64,000 bases of DNA from Phycisphaeraceae bacterium (GCA_007693965.1 RECQ01000053.1:1-64000); one strand, 5' to 3'. Positions 35,747-43,816 are shown, counted from the first letter of the stretch. Notes: generated from the sequence alone by a model not told the origin. Program-made: numbers and translations.

Positions 35747-36753
35747 CGGCGCCGGCCGTCCGACTCGCTCTTGATCAGCGACAGCCTGCCGTTCATGCCG
35801 CCGGTGGGCGCCTCGCCGCCGAGGGCGCGCGTGATGGCGGTGATGTTGTGGTCGATCATGCCGATGTAGGTGCCTTCGTAGGTTCCCGCGGCGCCCGTGG
35901 CGTCGGAGAAGAGCTCGGGCCCCAGCGCGACGGTGTACCCCCGGGCGCGGGCGCCGCTCACGAGGGCGCGCACGTTGCGATCGGGCACGGTCGTCTCAGC
36001 GAAGACCGCGGGGATGCGCCGCTCGACAATCATGTTCACCAGATTCTCGATGTCGCGCACACCCGCCTCCGACTCGGTGCTCAAACCCTGCACGCCCAGC
36101 ACCTCGAAGTCGTAGCGCCGGCCGAGGTAGTTGAAGGCGTCGTGGGCCGTGACCAGCACGCGGGACTGTTCGGGAACTGAAGAGAGCGCCTGCCGCGCGT
36201 AGGCGTCCAGCTTCTCGAGCTCGGCCTTGTACGCCTCCGCGCGGCGCGAGTACTCAGGCGCCCCCGCGGGGTCGAGCTCGGCGAGTTTTGCGGCGATGAC
36301 ATCCACCGCCTGCGACCACGCGACCGGATCCATCCACACGTGCGGATCGAAGTGGCCATCGAACTCCTCCGGCGACAGCAGGCTGTCTTCGTCCATCAGC
36401 TCGGTGACGGCGTAGACCGGGCGCCCGGAGCGGGCCACGCGGATGAGGGCGTCGGTCATCTTCCCTTCCAGCAGCAGGCCGTTGTAGAAGACGATGTCGG
36501 CGCCGAGCATGCGCGCCACGTCCGACCGCCCCGGCTTGTAGAGGTGCGGGTCGACGCCGGGCCCGATGATGGTGAAGACACGCACGCGGTCGCCGCCGAC
36601 TTCAGAGGCGACATCGCCGATCATGGAGGTGGTGGCGACAACGCCGATCGTGCGCCCGTCATCCGCTGCGGCGGTGGAAGAGAAGAGCGACACTGCGACT
36701 GCGAGAAGAATGCATGTGATGATCCCGGTGAGGCAGTTGGTGAATCGTGTCAT
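35743..36753 (-). CDS. metal ABC transporter substrate-binding protein, TroA/MntA-like
   Basis: A 336-residue periplasmic cluster A-I binding protein with a signal peptide ([14 protein letters not shown], cut near residue 30). Metal ligands fit TroA: His70 in DPHLYKP, His138 in FDPHVWMDP, His205 in [10 protein letters not shown], and Asp285 in [18 protein letters not shown] is also TroA-like, and there is no His-rich loop as in ZnuA. Mn or Zn is the likely cargo. It is the first gene of a four-gene operon in the troABCD order. ATG 36753 lies at the end of a 330-base leader that includes a heptamer repeat. Confidence 0.93.
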   Translation of the reverse strand: MTRFTNCLTGIITCILLAVAVSLFSSTAAADDGRTIGVVATTSMIGDVASEVGGDRVRVFTIIGPGVDPHLYKPGRSDVARMLGADIVFYNGLLLEGKMTDALIRVARSGRPVYAVTELMDEDSLLSPEEFDGHFDPHVWMDPVAWSQAVDVIAAKLAELDPAGAPEYSRRAEAYKAELEKLDAYARQALSSVPEQSRVLVTAHDAFNYLGRRYDFEVLGVQGLSTESEAGVRDIENLVNMIVERRIPAVFAETTVPDRNVRALVSGARARGYTVALGPELFSDATGAAGTYEGTYIGMIDHNITAITRALGGEAPTGGMNGRLSLIKSESDGRRR

Positions 36754-36860
36754 GATCCGCTCAATTCTTTGGGTGAAATTCTTCGGGTGAAATGCCGATT
36801 TTGCGGGTGGGTGGGACCGCAGGTGGGTGGTGAAGGTGAACGAATGTGGGAATGCAAATT

Positions 36861-36958
36861 TCAAAAATCTCAAATCTCAAATCTCAAATCTGTAATTTCA
36901 AATCTCAAATTTGAAATTTGAAATCTGTAATTTCAAATCTGTAATTTCCGATCTGCCA
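36861..36958. repeat. AT-rich heptamer tandem repeat in the metal operon leader
   Basis: About fourteen 7-bp units alternate among TCTCAAA, TTTCAAA, TTTGAAA and TCTGTAA. TTTCAAA and TTTGAAA are reverse complements, so units can pair within the array. It lies between the predicted promoter at 37111-37138 and the binding-protein start at 36753, so it would be transcribed as leader RNA. Confidence 0.85.
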
Positions 36959-37083
36959 TCCTTGCCCTCAAATTCAAAAAACCGAAAACTCGTCTCTACA
37001 CTCCCATCTCTCAGAGCGATCCAGAAACTCCCTCGCTTAATCGCCGCCGCGACCTCGTCGCGTCCTGCCGCCATCCTGCAGCC

Positions 37084-37103
37084 TATGTAGCCATTGCTAC
37101 ATA
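37084..37103. promoter_or_regulatory. candidate MntR box
   Basis: A perfect inverted repeat with arms TATGTAGC and GCTACATA and spacer CATT. E. coli MntR boxes have arms close to ACATAGC/GCTATGT with the same four-base spacing. The site starts about eight bases after the -10 element of the promoter at 37111-37138, so it covers the predicted transcription start. Binding there would block expression of the metal ABC operon. Confidence 0.7.
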
Positions 37104-37110
37104 CGCCCAG

Positions 37111-37138
37111 ATTCTATACCCCGCCCCGCTCCCGTCAA
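37111..37138 (-). promoter_or_regulatory. sigma-70-type promoter of the metal ABC operon
   Basis: On the minus strand, TTGACG (37133-37138) and TAGAAT (37111-37116) are 16 bases apart. Each differs from consensus by one base. It faces the TroA-like gene with a predicted leader of about 350 bases. Confidence 0.7.
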
Positions 37139-37157
37139 GCGGCCTGCTCCAGATCGC

Positions 37158-37811
37158 TCAGCCCTGCACGAAGGGGTTCGTCCTCTTCTCCTGCCCGATC
37201 GTCGTCGGGGGGCCGTGCCCGGGGAGGACGGTCGTCTCATCGGGAAGTGTGTACAGCTTCTCCCGGATCGAGCGGAAGAGGGCGTCGCCGTCGCTGGTGG
37301 GGAAGTCGTGGCGTCCGATCGAGCCCGCGAAGAGCGTGTCCCCGACAAGGGCCACGCCGTCCGCCTGGTTGTAGAGGGCGACGCCTCCCGGCGAATGGCC
37401 GGGCGTGTGGAGGATCCGCCAGCTCGAATCGCCCAAGGTGAGCGTGTCGCCGTCGGTGAAAGTCCGGTCCGGCCGCGGCGCCGAGAGTGGGATCCCGCCG
37501 CCGGCGCTCAGGTTGAGCTCCGGGTCGGAGGGGAACTCCAGCTCGGCCTCGTGGATCAGGATCGGGACATCCGGAAACTCGGAGCGGACCTCCGCCAGCC
37601 CCGCCACATGGTCGATGTGGGCGTGTGTCAGGACCACCGCCTCGGGCGTCAATTCCTGCTCGCGGACGCGTCGGATCATGGCGCCGGGCTCGAAACCGGC
37701 GTCCACGATCCAGCAGATCCGCTTCTCGGGATCGCTGACGAGGTAGCAGTTGGTGGCGTAGGGGCCGAGGACGAAGGCCTCTACTTGCACGGTCGGTGTG
37801 GGTCGGCTCAT
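37158..37811 (-). CDS. MBL-fold metallo-hydrolase (glyoxalase II-like)
   Basis: A 217-residue metallo-beta-lactamase-fold protein. The binuclear zinc motifs are THAHIDH (62-68), His in HTPGHSPGG (135-143), Asp in VGDTLF (about 158) and His in LPGHGP (about 199). C-terminal TTIGQEKRTNPF is typical of the YcbL/GloB-like group of hydroxyacylglutathione hydrolase relatives. It probably hydrolyses a thioester or similar bond in the cytoplasm. ATG 37811 begins the conserved part. It diverges from the cupin gene. Confidence 0.9.
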   Translation of the reverse strand: MSRPTPTVQVEAFVLGPYATNCYLVSDPEKRICWIVDAGFEPGAMIRRVREQELTPEAVVLTHAHIDHVAGLAEVRSEFPDVPILIHEAELEFPSDPELNLSAGGGIPLSAPRPDRTFTDGDTLTLGDSSWRILHTPGHSPGGVALYNQADGVALVGDTLFAGSIGRHDFPTSDGDALFRSIREKLYTLPDETTVLPGHGPPTTIGQEKRTNPFVQG

Positions 37812-37898
37812 GCCGGCACTGTAGAATGTTGAGCGAGGCCCGCCGGCACGGACGACCGGCGCCCGCCTCCGGAAATCCGAGTTCTCCGGGAGGATCCC

Positions 37899-38267
37899 AT
37901 GCCCCTGATCCGCAACATCGACGAGGTGAAGCCGGCCCCGATCGACATGCCCGGCGCCGAGCGTGTGTCGATGGCGATGATGGTCGGCCGCGAGCATGGG
38001 GCGCCGAATTTCTCCCTCCGCCAGTTCAGCGTCGAGCCGGGGGGCTGCTCGCCGCGGCACAGCCACGATTACGAGCACGAGGTCTTCATCATCGAAGGCG
38101 GGGGCACGGTGCTGCTCGAGGGCGCTGAGCGCCCCATCCGCCCGGGCGATGTCATCTTCGTACCGCCGGATCAGGAGCACCAGTTCCGCTCCGGCGACCA
38201 GGGGCTTCGGTTTCTCTGCCTCGTCCCCGCCACGCGGAACTGCGGCGAGACCACCCCGGGCAGCTGA
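37899..38267 (+). CDS. cupin-domain protein
   Basis: A 122-residue single-domain cupin. Motif 1 reads PRHSHDYEHEVFIIEGGGTV (HxHxxE-type metal ligands) and motif 2 is PGDVIFVPPDQEHQFRSG. Such proteins bind a divalent metal and act as small-molecule sensors, isomerases or dioxygenases; the exact role is unknown. ATG 37899 follows GGGAGG at a good distance. It is 44 bp upstream of the membrane protein at 38311, and the two may share a transcript. Confidence 0.85.
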   Translation: MPLIRNIDEVKPAPIDMPGAERVSMAMMVGREHGAPNFSLRQFSVEPGGCSPRHSHDYEHEVFIIEGGGTVLLEGAERPIRPGDVIFVPPDQEHQFRSGDQGLRFLCLVPATRNCGETTPGS

Positions 38268-38310
38268 GAGCCCCCACCCACACCGCCGTTGGAGGCACGG
38301 AGCGTCTCAC

Positions 38311-39330
38311 ATGCGACCGGAACAGTCACAGTCACGAGCAGCAGGCGCGGAGAGAGACTCCGGGCGCAACGGCATCTTCACGCTCGGTCCTCCCCGGATC
38401 GACATCTTCTGGCTGGTGCTCTACCTGCTGCTGATGGGCGCGTGCGTCGCGGTCATCATGATGTGGCCGGAGCTGCGAGGTTTCGGCTTCGTCGGGCTCA
38501 TCATCACCATTGCGCTGCTTCCCATCGGCCTGCGCTCCGGCTCCGGCGAGCCGACCGGCGCTGAGAATGCGATGGGCGAGCGTCTGGACCGTGTGGCGAC
38601 CGCCATCGAGACCATGACCAGCGAAGCGGGCCTGTCCGACGCCGCCAAGCGCGTGCTGCACCGGCGCCACGAGCGCGAGCTGCTGCGGCGCGAGATCCAG
38701 CGCGACATCGCCGATGGCGACTGGGACGCGGCGATGATCCTGGTGAAGGAGCTCGCCGAGCGCTTCGGCTACCGCATCGACGCCGAGGAGTTCCGCGGGC
38801 GCATCGAGCGGGCCCGGGCCGAGACGCTGGACCGCAGCGTCGCCGGCGCCATCGAAAACCTGGACGGCATGATCCGCGACCGGCGCTGGGCCGACGCCTA
38901 CGCCGAGGCCGCCCGCGTCGCGCGGCTGTTCCCCGACTCCCCCCGCGTCGAGGGCCTGCGCCAGCGCGTGGACGAATCGCGCCAGCGCTACAAGATCGAC
39001 CTGGAGCGCCGCTTCCTCATGGCCGCGGAGCGCGAAGAGGTCGAGACCGCGATGGACCTGCTCAAGGAGCTGGATATCTATCTCACCGAGGAAGAGGCCG
39101 AGCCCTTCCGCGAAGTCGCCCGCGGCGTCATCGGCAAGGCCCGCGACAACCTGGGCGTCCGCTTCAAGCTCGCCATCCAGGACAAGAACTGGCACAACGC
39201 GCTCGAAGTCGGCGAGCGCATCATGGCCGATTTCCCCAACACACGCATGGCGGAAGAGGTGCGCGGCATGATCGATTCGATCCGCACGCGCGTGTCGCAG
39301 ATGAGCGGTGCGGGCGGGGGACGTGGCTGA
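38311..39330 (+). CDS. membrane-anchored alpha-helical repeat protein, unknown function
   Basis: A 339-residue protein with two hydrophobic helices near the N-terminus (IFWLVLYLLLMGACVAVIMM and VGLIITIALLPIG, about 30-75). A long charged helical region follows, with TPR-like pairs (DGDWDAAMILVKELAERFGY, RRWADAYAEAARVARLFPDS, KNWHNALEVGERIMADFPNT). It likely sits in the inner membrane with a cytoplasmic scaffold domain. ATG 38311 follows GGAGC. It ends just before the AT-richer island. Confidence 0.7.
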   Translation: MRPEQSQSRAAGAERDSGRNGIFTLGPPRIDIFWLVLYLLLMGACVAVIMMWPELRGFGFVGLIITIALLPIGLRSGSGEPTGAENAMGERLDRVATAIETMTSEAGLSDAAKRVLHRRHERELLRREIQRDIADGDWDAAMILVKELAERFGYRIDAEEFRGRIERARAETLDRSVAGAIENLDGMIRDRRWADAYAEAARVARLFPDSPRVEGLRQRVDESRQRYKIDLERRFLMAAEREEVETAMDLLKELDIYLTEEEAEPFREVARGVIGKARDNLGVRFKLAIQDKNWHNALEVGERIMADFPNTRMAEEVRGMIDSIRTRVSQMSGAGGGRG

Positions 39331-39542
39331 CTCCTGGGAGGGTGTCTCGGGAATTCAGAGAAAGTTAGCTCTATTCTGCATTTCTCATTGCATGCAGCAG
39401 GCTTTTTCGCTGTAATGCAGCGGGTAGCGATATGCACACACCTACGAGTTGCCGAGGATAAGCAATGGCTAGAGCATCCTCACTCAACATGTAGCGTGTA
39501 CCCGCAGCTAGAAGACTAGCAGAGAAGGTAGGATAATCAGCA

Positions 39543-40091
39543 ATGCGTAGCGTAATAGTACTACTGGCAATCACAATGTTTCTCGTTTCGTGCGGTGAGA
39601 GCAGAAGCGACCGAGAAGAAAGAGAACGTATACAACAGGAAGAAGCCGAAGTAAGAGCATGGAGAGCAGAACGACACAGACTAGAAATGGAAGACCCCGA
39701 CTCTGACTTGCGAAAAGAACAAGAACGACAAGCAAGGCTAGCCGAGTATTGGGCAGAACGTGCAGAGCGACCGCCTACTTATCGTGCCCCGCAACTCCCC
39801 GAAGAACGATACGACGAAGCGTATGAGGCGGCGCGCACACACTTGAGAATTAGGTTTGGATCTGCGATTGGTTTTTTTGAATTCCCCGATAGTCCGACCA
39901 AGATAGAGCACGAGTGGTCGGGAGAGTACGAGGGATACACTCGGATAGATTCATGGCTCCAACATCGTGAGTTCGGCATCGCGCGATTTTCTGTATGGCT
40001 CAAGATAAAGGATATGGAAACAACAGCAATCGGTAGAAGTCATGTTCAGAACACCAGTTGGGAGATAAAGGCAGTGCAATTCTTCGACTAG
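39543..40091 (+). CDS. small lipoprotein, accessory island gene
   Basis: A 182-residue predicted lipoprotein with an N-terminal hydrophobic segment ending in lipobox LVSC (Cys17). A highly charged Arg/Glu-rich linker (about 20-80) leads to a C-terminal beta domain ending VQNTSWEIKAVQFFD. Codon use and GC are clearly lower than in neighbours, suggesting transfer. Downstream fragments at 40227 and 40381 encode related C-termini. Function is unknown. No clear ribosome site precedes ATG 39543, so the start rests on the signal peptide. Confidence 0.7.
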   Translation: MRSVIVLLAITMFLVSCGESRSDREERERIQQEEAEVRAWRAERHRLEMEDPDSDLRKEQERQARLAEYWAERAERPPTYRAPQLPEERYDEAYEAARTHLRIRFGSAIGFFEFPDSPTKIEHEWSGEYEGYTRIDSWLQHREFGIARFSVWLKIKDMETTAIGRSHVQNTSWEIKAVQFFD

Positions 40092-40106
40092 GCGAACACC
40101 CTCCTG

Positions 40107-40125
40107 AATTGCAATATGCAATTCA
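40107..40125. repeat. palindrome after the lipoprotein gene
   Basis: Perfect arms GAATTGCA and TGCAATTC with an ATA centre lie 15 bp past the lipoprotein stop. It could be a weak hairpin or a recombination/protein site; no T tract follows. Confidence 0.5.
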
Positions 40126-40150
40126 AGCGGATCAAATCAAGAGGATAGGG

Positions 40151-40220
40151 AATTACAAATTGTAATTAGACAGCCGTAATGGGGCACAGAACAGGAATCA
40201 GGCGAGTGTTTTACGCCGCC
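40151..40220 (+). repeat. imperfect ~70-bp direct repeat, copy A
   Basis: It begins with the 17-base palindrome AATTACAAATTGTAATT. It then shares with copy B (40431-40500) a series of spaced words, including CCGTAA and AACAGGA, in the same order. Both copies lie downstream of related gene ends. The core is suggestive of a cassette-type recombination site, but no complete integron core pair was found. Confidence 0.55.
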
Positions 40221-40226
40221 TAACGA

Positions 40227-40373
40227 ATGAAGGAAGGTCAACTTTACCGTGTTTCCGCGTGGATTGACGCTGAGAACGTGTTTGGCGCCTCCGTAAGGCA
40301 CAGCTACGCTGCGGTATTGCAGTATGATGACATTGATCTTAGGTGGTCATTGCGGTCGTTGGAAATCCACTGA
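40227..40373 (+). pseudogene. 48-codon fragment related to the island lipoprotein C-terminus
   Basis: An ATG-started frame encodes GQLYRVSAWIDAENVFGASV, then a Tyr/Asp-rich strand and WSLRSLEIH at the stop. The pattern R-V/F-S-x-W, then W-x-L/I-x-x-L/V at the end, resembles the C-terminal domain of the lipoprotein at 39543. It lacks a signal peptide and a full domain, so it is probably the tail of a decayed relative, or a very small gene. Confidence 0.45.
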
Positions 40374-40380
40374 CCGAGAG

Positions 40381-40431
40381 ACTGCGGTGCAAACTCATTG
40401 GAGAATAGAGACTGTGCAGCTGCTTCCCTGA
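40381..40431 (+). pseudogene. 17-codon gene end related to the island lipoprotein
   Basis: The frame reads TAVQTHWRIETVQLLP then TGA. It matches the end of the lipoprotein at 39543 (VQNTSWEIKAVQFFD) residue by residue in pattern VQxxxWxIxxVQ. It is in a different frame from the fragment at 40227, so a frameshift or a separate truncated copy is likely. Confidence 0.45.
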
Positions 40432-40500
40432 ATTACAAATTGTAATTCGGTCTCCCGTAACTCGACGCATAACAGGATGCAAGCGGGTATTTGAGCCCCC
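40431..40500 (+). repeat. imperfect ~70-bp direct repeat, copy B
   Basis: It starts with the same palindrome AATTACAAATTGTAATT as copy A and overlaps the stop codon of the gene end at 40381. It continues with CCCGTAACTCGACGCATAAC and AGGATGCAAGCGG. Arms of the palindrome extend to nine bases here. Confidence 0.55.
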
Positions 40501-40520
40501 CAATATTGTAGACAGCAGGC

Positions 40521-40600
40521 GGGTGGCCCGAACTGGAGCCGGGTGTGGCTTCATGCGGGGTGTGGTTGGTAAACTGAGTATTTCCGAACCTGTGGAAGCG
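40521..40600 (+). repeat. 80-bp direct repeat, copy 1
   Basis: It starts GGGTGGCCCGAACTG and ends TTTCCGAACCTGTGGAAGCG. A second copy at 41281-41391 shares both ends exactly and carries about 30 extra bases in the middle. The two copies flank the minus-strand gene at 40662-41141. Confidence 0.75.
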
Positions 40601-40661
40601 GGTTGCAGGCGCAGTTTGTGGGGCAAATCCCGTTTCCTCACCGCCCCGAAGATGCAGGTGA

Positions 40662-41141
40662 TTATTGATTCGAGGCTCTGCGCGGGAGTGATTTCTTCCT
40701 CACAATTTTTATTTTCTCAGAATTCAGAGGCGCGTCAGTTCCGTTGGCGTAAGAGCCAAGCGTCGTCTTTATCATGGCCAAATCCATAGGAGTGTCCAGG
40801 GGAAGTGTGTACACTCTCGGAGCGATTGTCGACCCTATGCTGTATTGAACGCGCGAAAGCAATAGGCGTTCAAGCGAAGAATCTTGATATATTGGCTCGG
40901 CATATGGAAACCATGGAGCGGCATCTTTTCTGAAGCAGTCAACTCTTATAGTTTCTAGGCGATTTATCTTCAGAAATGTAGTGATATGTTGGCGATGGAT
41001 AATGATTCGGTCGGCGCCTTGAGTCCATGCCAGTATAACTAAGTAGAACGCTAGTGTGCGATGTAACTCTTGAGAAAACGGTGAGCGCGGGTTTGGGCAT
41101 GCCGAGACGGTAGTTGCCTTCTTGGAATCTTGAGTCATCAT
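40662..41141 (-). CDS. hypothetical protein in accessory island
   Basis: A 159-residue protein with no recognised family. ATG 41141 lies a few bases after AAGGAGATAG, a strong ribosome site, which is the main support for a real gene; ATG 41138 is also possible. One modest hydrophobic stretch (RTLAFYLVILAW, about 29-40) is seen. The C-terminus is basic. Base composition is lower in GC than the surrounding chromosome. It is bracketed by direct repeats at 40521 and 41281, so it may have arrived as a unit. Confidence 0.5.
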   Translation of the reverse strand: MMTQDSKKATTVSACPNPRSPFSQELHRTLAFYLVILAWTQGADRIIIHRQHITTFLKINRLETIRVDCFRKDAAPWFPYAEPIYQDSSLERLLLSRVQYSIGSTIAPRVYTLPLDTPMDLAMIKTTLGSYANGTDAPLNSEKIKIVRKKSLPRRASNQ

Positions 41142-41280
41142 TTACTATCTCCTTGCGGACGGTGAAGTTGATACGGTGGCTTGGGAGCGTTTCCCGCTAT
41201 TGAGTTACTGCGCGAGACTGCCAAACGTGACATGAGAACTCCAATTTTATTGAAAATAGCTCAAAAACTTTGACGCCGGG

Positions 41281-41391
41281 TGAGTGGCCCGAACTGAAAT
41301 CGGGCGCCACGCCCAGCGACCGAAGGGAGTTGGGCGTGGCTTTGCGCAGGACGTGGTCGGTCAACTGAGTATTTCCGAACCTGTGGAAGCG
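41281..41391 (+). repeat. 80-bp direct repeat, copy 2 with internal insertion
   Basis: It shares GTGGCCCGAACTG and AACTGAGTATTTCCGAACC with copy 1. About 30 extra bases in the middle form a stem (GCCACGCCCA with TGGGCGTGGC). The reading frame is kept across the insertion, but no protein family is recognised. Confidence 0.7.
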
Positions 41392-41463
41392 TATTCGGTG
41401 TGTTGTCGAACGCTGTCCTCGTTCGCACGCCCGACTCGGAAGACCTCGCTGGGCGTGGCGCCC
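41302..41463. repeat. 18-bp perfect inverted repeat
   Basis: Arms GGGCGCCACGCCCAGCGA (41302-41319) and its exact reverse complement (41446-41463) enclose 126 bp. It overlaps the second direct repeat. It may be the ends of a small palindromic or miniature element; no transposase is present. Confidence 0.65.
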
Positions 41464-41480
41464 TGCTTCACCTTTTAACA

Positions 41481-41510
41481 GACGCCGAGGCTGAGTCTGC
41501 GAAGCCTCGG
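41481..41510 (+). repeat. 30-bp dispersed palindromic repeat, copy 1
   Basis: The sequence begins GACGCCGAGGCTGAGTC and ends CGAAGCCTCGG; CCGAGGCT and the AGCCTCGG end can pair. An inverted copy at 61497-61526 matches 28 of 30 bases, which marks a dispersed REP-like family. Confidence 0.75.
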
Positions 41511-41593
41511 AACGGCGTCGTCATATACGCTCGACGTCACATCTAATACGACTCCTGATTGAATGTCGGGCGCCATGGGGAACTGGGGGCGTC

Positions 41594-41667
41594 GTGGCAG
41601 AGCCGTCTTTGGCTCTGTCACGCGTCTGGAAGTTCGGCGTGGCAAAGGCGAGGACGCCTATGCCACG
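41594..41667. repeat. two adjacent hairpins downstream of ubiD
   Basis: GTGGCAGAGCC/GGCTCTGTCAC (41594-41621) and CGTGGCAAAGGCG/CGCCTATGCCACG (41638-41667) are strong stems. They lie 40-115 bp past the ubiD stop. No T tract follows on the ubiD strand, so they look like REP elements or 3' stabilisers rather than a standard terminator. Confidence 0.6.
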
Positions 41668-41707
41668 GCGCCCAATCAGAACGCCGGTGTTTTAACCAGG
41701 ATCCGTT

Positions 41708-43816
41708 TCACAACCCGTACTCGCTCCACCGCTCCGACACCTGATTTTTCATCTCCTCACTCATCGCGATCACCGGAGGCCAGTCGCGCACCGGCTGGCG
41801 GTTCGCGGACTCATCGGGCGTCTTGGGCGTCGCGTCGAAGCCGATGCGGTCGCGCCAGCGCATGGCGTCGCGTCCGGGGTCGAAGTTGGCGCACCAGTGG
41901 AAGAGGGCCGTGTCCGCATCGTGCAGGTCGACATCAGGGCCCAGGGCGATGGCGAAGCGGGCGCAGTCGGGGCATTTGCACTCGTCGAGCGCTTCGAAGA
42001 CGCGCTCCAGCGTGGTGCGTCCGTCGCCGGGGCGTTGCTTGTCGATCTTCACCAGCAGCCAGCCGGCGCCGGCGGAGGTGGGCACGACCACGTCCAGCAC
42101 GCCGCGGACCTGGCGGACGCGCTCGAGGCATGTCGACGCCCCGGAGCGCATCTCTGATTCGCCCGGCAGGAGGGCTTCGGCCTCGGCGGGATCGACCTCG
42201 ACGCCGTTCACCTCTTCGCCCGCGATCTTGCGTGTGCAGTCGAAGCCGATCTTGCACCCCGCCGCCAGCCGCGGCGCCGCGTGGTCGAGGATGTCCAGCG
42301 GACCGTTGACGAGTTCGATGTCTCGGGCCGGTTTGCACCGGGCGCCCGCCGCGGCCAGCGTGGCCAGCGCATCATGAACATCCACATCGTGATCGACGAC
42401 GAAGATCGACTTGGTCCACGCCATCTGCCCCGCGCCCCAGATCGCGTGCATGACGCGCCGGGCCTGGAGCGGATATTCCTTGCGTATCTTCACCACCGCG
42501 CAGTTGTGGAACGCGCCGAACATGGGCAGGTCGTAGTCCTCGATGTCGTGGATGATCGTTTTGAGGAGCGGCAGGAACAGCCGCTCCACCGCCTTGCCCA
42601 TGTAGTAATCCTCCTGCGGCGGCAGGCCGACGACGGTCGCGGGAAAAATCGGCTTCTCGCGCATCGTCACCGCCGTCACCTCCATCACGGGGTAGCGGTC
42701 GGGCAGCGAGTAGAAGCCGGTGTGGTCGCCGAAGGGGCCCTCGAAGAAGGCGCCGGGGCCGAGCTGCTCATCACCGGTGCGCGGATCGAAGCCGGGGTAC
42801 CCCGCCTCATCGCTCACATATCCCTCAATCACGATTTCGGCGTTCGCAGGAACACGCACCGGCACGCTCACGCCGGGACACATCGGGATGCCGCGGCCGT
42901 TGAGGAAGCCGGCCATCAGCAGCTCGCTGATCCCCGGCGGCAGCGGCGCGATCGACGCGAAGGGAAGCACGCTCTCGCCGCCGAAGACGATGGCGACGGG
43001 CATGCGCTTCCCCTTGCGCTTCCATGATCGCCAGTGGCCGGCGCCGTCGTGGTGCATGTGCCAGTGCATGGCGAGATGGCGCCGCCCGATGAGCTGCATC
43101 CGGTACATACCGATGTTGTGAGACGAAGGCTTGCGCTCGCCGACATCGTCCGCGTGGATCGTGTGAACCCCCGCGAAGGTGATGTACCGCCCCTTGGAGT
43201 CCGGATCATGGATCAGATCAGCCGCTTCGATGGAGTTGTTGATGTCGCCGGGATAGCCGACGGCCTCGAGATCGCCGTCGAGCGGCCAGCACTTGAGCAG
43301 GGGCAGGCGCGTCAGGTCGATGTCGGCGCCGCGCCAGACGACCTCCTGGCACGGCCCGCCTTTCACGGTCTTGGGAGGAATCCGCAGCAGGGGGGCGAAG
43401 CGCTTCAGGGCCTGCCACGCCTCGCGGGGCGAGCGCGGCGGCTCGGGCTTGATCAGCTCGCCGATGCGGGCGCCGATGGCGTCGAAACCGCCGGGCGTGC
43501 GGCCGGGGCCGACGCCGGGGCCCGCCTCGTGGCAGTCGAGGGCCATCTCCATGCGCCGGTAGCTGCCGAGGGCGTTGATCAGGACCGGGATGTCCGATCC
43601 GGCGACGTTCTCGAAGAGCAGGGCGTGGCCGCCGAGGTGGTGGAAGCGCGGGTCGTTGCGCTGGGCGGCGGCGCTGGGTCCGTGCGGCGCCGGGGACTTG
43701 CTCTCGCGATCGGCGATCTCGGTGATCTCCAGCACGGGCGAAACTTCCGCCCGAACGCGGCGCAGCTCGCCCGCATCCTCTAGAGTCCGCACGAATTCGC
43801 CCAGTGATCGCCTCAT
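41708..43816 (-). CDS. UbiD-family prenylated-FMN decarboxylase
   Basis: A 702-residue cytoplasmic enzyme. UbiD family blocks are clear: GGPCQEVVWRGADIDLTRLP, GMYRMQLIGRRHLAMHWHMH, GPFGDHTGFYSLPDRYPVME, and PATVVGLPPQEDYYMGKAVE. It should decarboxylate an aromatic or unsaturated acid using prenylated FMN made by a UbiX partner that is not in the window. A quinone pathway step is possible. It is longer than E. coli UbiD (about 490), with an N-terminal region and a C-terminal Cys/Asp-rich part (ECKCPDCARF). ATG 43816 follows TAGGA. It diverges from the ABC exporter. Confidence 0.9.
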   Translation of the reverse strand: MRRSLGEFVRTLEDAGELRRVRAEVSPVLEITEIADRESKSPAPHGPSAAAQRNDPRFHHLGGHALLFENVAGSDIPVLINALGSYRRMEMALDCHEAGPGVGPGRTPGGFDAIGARIGELIKPEPPRSPREAWQALKRFAPLLRIPPKTVKGGPCQEVVWRGADIDLTRLPLLKCWPLDGDLEAVGYPGDINNSIEAADLIHDPDSKGRYITFAGVHTIHADDVGERKPSSHNIGMYRMQLIGRRHLAMHWHMHHDGAGHWRSWKRKGKRMPVAIVFGGESVLPFASIAPLPPGISELLMAGFLNGRGIPMCPGVSVPVRVPANAEIVIEGYVSDEAGYPGFDPRTGDEQLGPGAFFEGPFGDHTGFYSLPDRYPVMEVTAVTMREKPIFPATVVGLPPQEDYYMGKAVERLFLPLLKTIIHDIEDYDLPMFGAFHNCAVVKIRKEYPLQARRVMHAIWGAGQMAWTKSIFVVDHDVDVHDALATLAAAGARCKPARDIELVNGPLDILDHAAPRLAAGCKIGFDCTRKIAGEEVNGVEVDPAEAEALLPGESEMRSGASTCLERVRQVRGVLDVVVPTSAGAGWLLVKIDKQRPGDGRTTLERVFEALDECKCPDCARFAIALGPDVDLHDADTALFHWCANFDPGRDAMRWRDRIGFDATPKTPDESANRQPVRDWPPVIAMSEEMKNQVSERWSEYGL

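Noticed and set aside
36754-37110. Manganese (yybP-type) riboswitch in the metal operon leader
   Set aside because: The leader consists mainly of heptamer repeats and lacks the conserved internal loops of that riboswitch; a protein operator explains regulation better.
40090-40620. Integron attC sites
   Set aside because: Some words recall attC boxes (GCCTAAC at 40217, CAAGCGG), but no paired RYYYAAC/GTTRRRY cores with matching arms were found and no integrase is present. Kept only as a hypothesis.
40521-41478. Two short related proteins encoded by the direct repeats (both containing LSISEPVEA)
   Set aside because: The shared residues just reflect shared DNA, the rest does not align, and neither frame has a ribosome site.
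39331-41707. Prophage or insertion sequence
   Set aside because: No transposase, integrase or phage structural gene is seen; only repeats, fragments and small genes.
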